NCBI RefSeq assembly: GCF_001440345.1
Contig: NZ_LJYX01000015.1
Span: forward strand, 1 to 58,782
DNA from: Colwellia sp. TT2012
Lineage (GTDB): Bacteria; Pseudomonadota; Gammaproteobacteria; Enterobacterales; Alteromonadaceae
DNA: 58,782 nucleotides
Direction of reading: 5' to 3'
Positions 55,501 to 58,782 of the stretch are shown here, piece after piece. Under the pieces are notes generated by a model, which did not search any database, was not told where the DNA came from, and saw only the letters and a program-made list of their open reading frames with translations. A program made the translations under genes and the position numbers. Each line of letters begins with the position of its first letter. Position 1 is the first letter of the stretch.

Positions 55501-56940
55501 TTATTTCTCGTTACTTTTTTCGTTAAAAGGGGTGTTAAAGGGAGCATTAGAGGCTTTATTGATGGTAAATAGGGACATACCGGTTAAACGCTCTATTTCA
55601 ATGTTATTTAAGTGAGCGTTTTGATAAGCGCCTATCAAATCTGATTGAGCATTGAGTAATTCTTGTTGAGTATTCATCCACTCGGTATAGCTATACCTGC
55701 CAACGTTGTAGGCTTTCTCGGCCTCGATAAAGGCTTCTTCTAACACGGGAATGATTTTGTATGTTACCGCATGAATAACATGCGATGCGTGCTTAATTTG
55801 CTCGATAAGTACATATAACTGAGTGTTAAGCTTATGAACGAGAGCGAGTGACTCTGTTTCTAACTGATTTTTGGAGGCACGTAAGGCTCTTATTTTTCCT
55901 TCATTTTGATTTGAATCACCAAAAGGAATTGAAATACCAGCGATTAAACCAAAATCATCTGTTGTTTCATAACGACGTAAGCCAGTTGAAAACTTCCATA
56001 ATGGTTTGGTTTCAATGCGTGCAAGCTCTATTTCTGATTGGGCAATCCGCTGCTTAGTTGCAAAAAGGTTTACTGAAGGTGTTTGCGTTAGTTTACTAAA
56101 TAATTTATTAGAAAATGAATCAAAATCAGAGTTGTCACTTAATGGCAAAGATAGCAATGATCCAATTACCTTAGTTTCCTTATGTTGTTCGTTATCGAAA
56201 TCCCCACTGTTTTTTTGTGTCCATTGTGCAAATAATTGAAATTTACTGGCATCAACTTCGTGTGTTAAGTCCTCGACCTCTAGTGCTCGTTTAGCCACTT
56301 CAGCTTGAGACTTTAATTTATTCACTAAAGAAGACTTTCCCGCTTTTACCCTTTTATTCACTGCTTTCAATGAATGATTAGCTTGCTTTAAGTTGATTTT
56401 TGCTAATTTCAATCGTTCTTTATTAACTAAGACCTGTATAAAATAACGTGCCGTTTGTGCGGCTAAATCTAACGCTTTAATTTCACGCTCTAAAGCAACG
56501 GTTGAGCCATACCGTTTGGCTGTTGCCATTTTACGTTTCACTAACTCTCCATCTAATAACCAAGATATCGACAAGGTAGATTGGGCACTTTTGAAGCCGC
56601 TATGCTCACCAGTCCCTAAGGCATCTTCAATTGAAAAGCTGATTATTGGCCTAGATTGAACCCCTGCTTGTTGAGCATAGCCAGCATAAACCTCTGTTTG
56701 GTTGATGAATGATTTAAGTTCTACATGCATACTTATTGTTTTTACTATGGCAGTACGTAAATCAACAGCGCTACGTAAATCAACGGCAATCAAAGGAGCT
56801 TCTTGGGCAAAAGCCGAGATTGGTAAGAGTGATGCAAGCATCAATAAAATACTCTTACGCTTGGGATGAACCCTTGCAAAAAACCGACTGGCAATCGGTT
56901 TTTTACAAGAACGTGTTTTTAAAAAAAATGTCATTCTCAA
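55501..56940 (-). CDS. czcC: outer-membrane efflux protein, CzcC/TolC type
   Basis: 479 residues as drawn. Signal sequence IL-LMLASLLPISAFA|QEA, then two outer-membrane-efflux repeats rich in coiled coil (for example VNKLKSQAEVAKRALEVEDLTHEV and GRYSYTEWMNTQQELLNAQSDLIGAYQNA). The N-terminal 30 residues before the signal core are unusual and overlap a terminator-like hairpin (56878-56904), so the start is uncertain. Forms the exit duct with CzcAB. Confidence 0.87.
   Translation of the reverse strand: MRMTFFLKTRSCKKPIASRFFARVHPKRKSILLMLASLLPISAFAQEAPLIAVDLRSAVDLRTAIVKTISMHVELKSFINQTEVYAGYAQQAGVQSRPIISFSIEDALGTGEHSGFKSAQSTLSISWLLDGELVKRKMATAKRYGSTVALEREIKALDLAAQTARYFIQVLVNKERLKLAKINLKQANHSLKAVNKRVKAGKSSLVNKLKSQAEVAKRALEVEDLTHEVDASKFQLFAQWTQKNSGDFDNEQHKETKVIGSLLSLPLSDNSDFDSFSNKLFSKLTQTPSVNLFATKQRIAQSEIELARIETKPLWKFSTGLRRYETTDDFGLIAGISIPFGDSNQNEGKIRALRASKNQLETESLALVHKLNTQLYVLIEQIKHASHVIHAVTYKIIPVLEEAFIEAEKAYNVGRYSYTEWMNTQQELLNAQSDLIGAYQNAHLNNIEIERLTGMSLFTINKASNAPFNTPFNEKSNEK
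56878..56904 (-). terminator. hairpin at the start of czcC, terminator-like
   Basis: AAAAAACCGA/TCGGTTTTTT with 7-base loop; on either strand it ends in a T-run. It is almost the same as the hairpin at 58371-58395. It probably ends the blaI-M56 transcript, although it lies inside the annotated start of czcC. Confidence 0.65.
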
Positions 56941-56969
56941 TACCTTAGAGTAAGATTATAAATGTGTGT

Positions 56970-57944
56970 TTAATGAGTAAATAGCGTTTCAATTACGTGG
57001 TGAAGGCTATCTACCGACATGGTTGAAACTAAAGCTAAGAGCAGTATTGCTATCAAAACAACGCTTAGAGGAAATGGTTTTAGTTGATTGTCGTTGAGTA
57101 AATGCATCACCCTCTGTTCGAGTGAATCACGACAGAAATGAACAAATAATTCATTTTTGTATTGTGGATGAATAGAGTAATTAGCTGCCAATTTAGTAAA
57201 CCTGATCAAGGTGCTGGCAACCTTATATGACTGTTGTTGTTGTTGTTTGTTAATAAAAAATGAATCCGCGTCTTGCTCCATTGAGAGCGACATCATAGCA
57301 CTCAATAATTTTCTAACATGAGCAGTGAAATAAGCAGAAAAAAATGAAAAAAACCATTTTTTTAATGGGTCAGAATAGTACAAATGAGCGAGTTCATGCT
57401 GAATTATTATGTCAATGTCATCGCTGCTTAGTTGTTCGATGAGACCTGTAGAAACAAAACATGATGGTTTTAGTAACCCACCAGTGAATGCCGTTGGGAT
57501 TGACGATTCAATGATGTACACCTGTTCAGTCCTCGAAGTACCTAAAGCACGTAATAGATTGACCTGATGATGATTTTGATAAAAAACCCTCATTTTTTGT
57601 ATGACAATATAGCAACTAAAACCAATAAAAATGAGTAGGCTAAAACTATGCCAACTGAAAAAATAAAAAATATCAGGGTGATGCCAATGAGCTAAATCAG
57701 TTAGCCAGACAAATACCGAACCGCTTTGAAATAAAGGGCTAAATAAAAGTGTAACAAGTAAAGCAACAAGCCAAGGAGCAAGTACAAACAACCATAATAA
57801 AGATTTACGGGTGGATACTGCATAATCTTTTAGTTTATCTTTTGCAGTCCAAAAAATAAATGACACAAATATATTGGCAATAGTAAAGGCTAAAACAGCC
57901 ACAGTAAGCAAGTTAAATGCTAATGCCCATTGGCCATAAATCAT
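56970..57944 (-). CDS. M56-family membrane metalloprotease (BlaR1-like sensor without PBP domain)
   Basis: 324 residues. Membrane helices at about 8-30, 46-68 and 95-115, then the zinc protease motif HELAHLYYSDPLKKW within the M56 domain, and a last helix (LSVVLIAILLLALVS). No penicillin-binding sensor domain follows, so beta-lactams are not the expected signal. By analogy with BlaR1, it should cleave or inactivate the adjacent BlaI-type repressor. ATG overlaps the blaI stop (ATGA). Confidence 0.87.
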   Translation of the reverse strand: MIYGQWALAFNLLTVAVLAFTIANIFVSFIFWTAKDKLKDYAVSTRKSLLWLFVLAPWLVALLVTLLFSPLFQSGSVFVWLTDLAHWHHPDIFYFFSWHSFSLLIFIGFSCYIVIQKMRVFYQNHHQVNLLRALGTSRTEQVYIIESSIPTAFTGGLLKPSCFVSTGLIEQLSSDDIDIIIQHELAHLYYSDPLKKWFFSFFSAYFTAHVRKLLSAMMSLSMEQDADSFFINKQQQQQSYKVASTLIRFTKLAANYSIHPQYKNELFVHFCRDSLEQRVMHLLNDNQLKPFPLSVVLIAILLLALVSTMSVDSLHHVIETLFTH

Positions 57945-58327
57945 TTTTCAGCAGTTTTCTGTAATTTTTGACGTTGTTGTGCAATCATGGCTTCGAGTTT
58001 ATCCAACTGCTTTTCATCTAAATCAGATGAAATAGAAGAGAATGCCGCGATAACGCTATTTTCGTCTTCAACAAAATCATTGGTAACATTTTTGATCAAT
58101 TGACCAATTAAATCATGACGTGAAACCTTGGGATAATATTGATAAGCATGCCCATTTTTGACTCGCCCTAGAAGCTCTTTTTTAAACAACCGCTCTAAAG
58201 TGCTTTGGATGGTATTCAAAGAGCCACCTCTATTTTTTTCAAAATAGCTATGCACTTGTTTAGCATCAGCAGGCTGTGTTTTCCAAAGATATTCCAATAC
58301 TTGTTTTTCTAGTTCACCGAGTTGCAT
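57941..58327 (-). CDS. BlaI/MecI/CopY-family repressor
   Basis: 128 residues. Winged helix of the family: LGELEKQVLEYLWKTQPADAKQVHSYF, then the recognition region SLNTIQSTLERLFKKELLGR and the wing GHAYQYYPKVSR, with a C-terminal dimerisation helix. Expected to repress its own operon and the downstream efflux genes until cleaved by the M56 protease. Confidence 0.88.
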   Translation of the reverse strand: MQLGELEKQVLEYLWKTQPADAKQVHSYFEKNRGGSLNTIQSTLERLFKKELLGRVKNGHAYQYYPKVSRHDLIGQLIKNVTNDFVEDENSVIAAFSSISSDLDEKQLDKLEAMIAQQRQKLQKTAEK

Positions 58328-58353
58328 AGTCTTTCATCACCCCATTTAAGTAG

Positions 58354-58368
58354 TGTGATAATGTCACA
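58354..58368. promoter_or_regulatory. candidate BlaI-type operator
   Basis: TGTGATAATGTCACA: arms TGTGA/TCACA around five bases, 27 bp before the repressor ATG. The spacing is one short of a CRP site. Identity of the binding protein is inference. Confidence 0.5.
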
Positions 58369-58370
58369 TT

Positions 58371-58395
58371 AAAAACCGAGTGGCAATCGGTTTTT
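58371..58395. terminator. bidirectional terminator between regulator genes
   Basis: AAAAACCGA/TCGGTTTTT with loop GTGGCAA; near copy of 56878-56904. Lies downstream of the truncated CsoR/RcnR-type gene. Confidence 0.7.
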
Positions 58396-58427
58396 AATTA
58401 AATCTAATGAAAAGTTGTTATTTAAGG

Positions 58428-58549
58428 TAACTTTTTAGAACAGATATTACTTGTTCGACCTCTACTTTTCTTTGGTCTTGACTTAGACCATCTACACCTA
58501 AATACTCTCTAAGATGTCCTTCTAATAATTCTTTCATCAATCCATTAAC
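58428..58549 (-). pseudogene. CsoR/RcnR-family metal-responsive regulator, C-terminal remnant
   Basis: The reading frame leftwards from the IS gives VNGLMKELLEGHLREYLG and ends EVEQVISVLKSYLK-stop, the last third of a CsoR/RcnR/FrmR-type (DUF156) repressor. The 5' part, with the Cys/His metal ligands, is beyond the IS or lost. Its presence beside a metal-efflux operon fits a metal-sensing role before disruption. Confidence 0.7.
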
Positions 58550-58782
58550 TGAAGTGGCATAGTTAATTTGGCCACCTAATTAGAGGTGTTATTATGCATC
58601 TCATACTACTTAGGTGACAAAATGACCAAACAAACAAGACCGACATTTTCAGCAGAATTTAAACTTGAAGCAGCGCAATTAGTTGTTGATGGTGATCACA
58701 CCGTAAAAGAAGCGGCTGAATCCCTGAATGTAAGTAAATCTGCGATGGACAAGTGGGTTAGGCAATTAAAGGGTGAACGTTC
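58550..58782 (+). mobile_element. IS3-family element, left part (continues past the window)
   Basis: Left end TGAAGTGGCATAGTTAATTT followed by GGCCACCT, then OrfA. A different IS from the one at 16227. It interrupts the CsoR/RcnR-type gene. The right end is outside the window. Confidence 0.75.
58622..58782 (+). CDS. IS3-family transposase OrfA (partial, cut by window edge)
   Basis: 53 residues visible: FSAEFKLEAAQLVVDGDHTV followed by KEAAESLNVSKSAMDKWVRQ, a standard IS3/IS911 helix-turn-helix. Start ATG at 58622 with AGGTGA upstream. The 3' part is outside. Confidence 0.85.
   Translation, partial: MTKQTRPTFSAEFKLEAAQLVVDGDHTVKEAAESLNVSKSAMDKWVRQLKGER

Noticed and set aside
56970..58327. 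Beta-lactam resistance module
   Set aside because: The M56 protein has no penicillin-binding sensor domain and no beta-lactamase gene is present; neighbours are metal-efflux genes.
58354..58368. CRP binding site
   Set aside because: Arms match TGTGA/TCACA but the spacer is five rather than six bases, so a dedicated repressor operator is more likely.

Overview
The window looks like a chromosomal segment of a cold-water marine gammaproteobacterium of the Colwellia/Thalassotalea type (Alteromonadales). The signs are low G+C, a Leloir galactose operon with an SSS sugar transporter and a LacI-type repressor, tamAB, gltBD, and dispersed terminal-inverted-repeat elements. The genus is an inference from gene content and style; no database was searched.

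Region 1 (1-7400) is the attI-proximal part of a sedentary chromosomal integron. Fifteen attC sites (one cut by the window edge) separate cassettes that are all transcribed leftwards. They include a lipoprotein, a cupin, a VOC-fold protein, several small membrane proteins and five cassettes without a convincing gene, among them two duplicated pairs. The integrase gene at the right end has a good LexA box but is cut after about 120 codons and fused to a LysR-regulator remnant. A perfect 46-bp palindrome lies in the attI region.

Region 2 (7.4-14.7 kb) has a secreted alkaline-phosphatase-superfamily enzyme and a TonB-dependent receptor, flanked by Lrp/AsnC fragments and a MITE. It also holds a decayed radical-SAM gene, a DTW-domain protein and a DUF1186/SEC-C protein.

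Region 3 (14.7-22.8 kb) is the most interesting part: a tightly coupled leftward operon next to tRNA-Ser(UGA). In order it encodes a NYN-domain ribonuclease-like protein, a membrane-anchored NERD nuclease-like protein with a zinc finger, a DUF4297-like PD-(D/E)xK protein, a small middle component, and an SMC/Rad50-like ABC ATPase. The last three look like an ABC three-component conflict system. The ATPase gene is split by a 1.23-kb IS3-family element with a 3-bp target duplication; removing it in silico restores a 788-codon frame. A 32-bp direct repeat of the tRNA 3' end and terminator brackets the block.

Region 4 (22.8-42 kb) is core metabolism: tamA-tamB (outer-membrane assembly), galT-galK-SSS transporter-galM with a galE remnant and divergent galR-like gene, then gltB-gltD (glutamate synthase).

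Region 5 (42-49.7 kb) is accessory: a DUF1566-type pseudogene and a secreted S8 protease between diverged inverted repeats, two octopine/nopaline-dehydrogenase-family genes, and transposase debris.

Region 6 (49.7-58.8 kb) is a metal-efflux operon (CzcC-CzcB-CzcA, HupE/UreJ-like protein, a membrane-anchored protein) downstream of a BlaI-type repressor and an M56 metalloprotease sensor that has no penicillin-binding domain. It ends in a CsoR/RcnR-type regulator cut by another IS3-family element.
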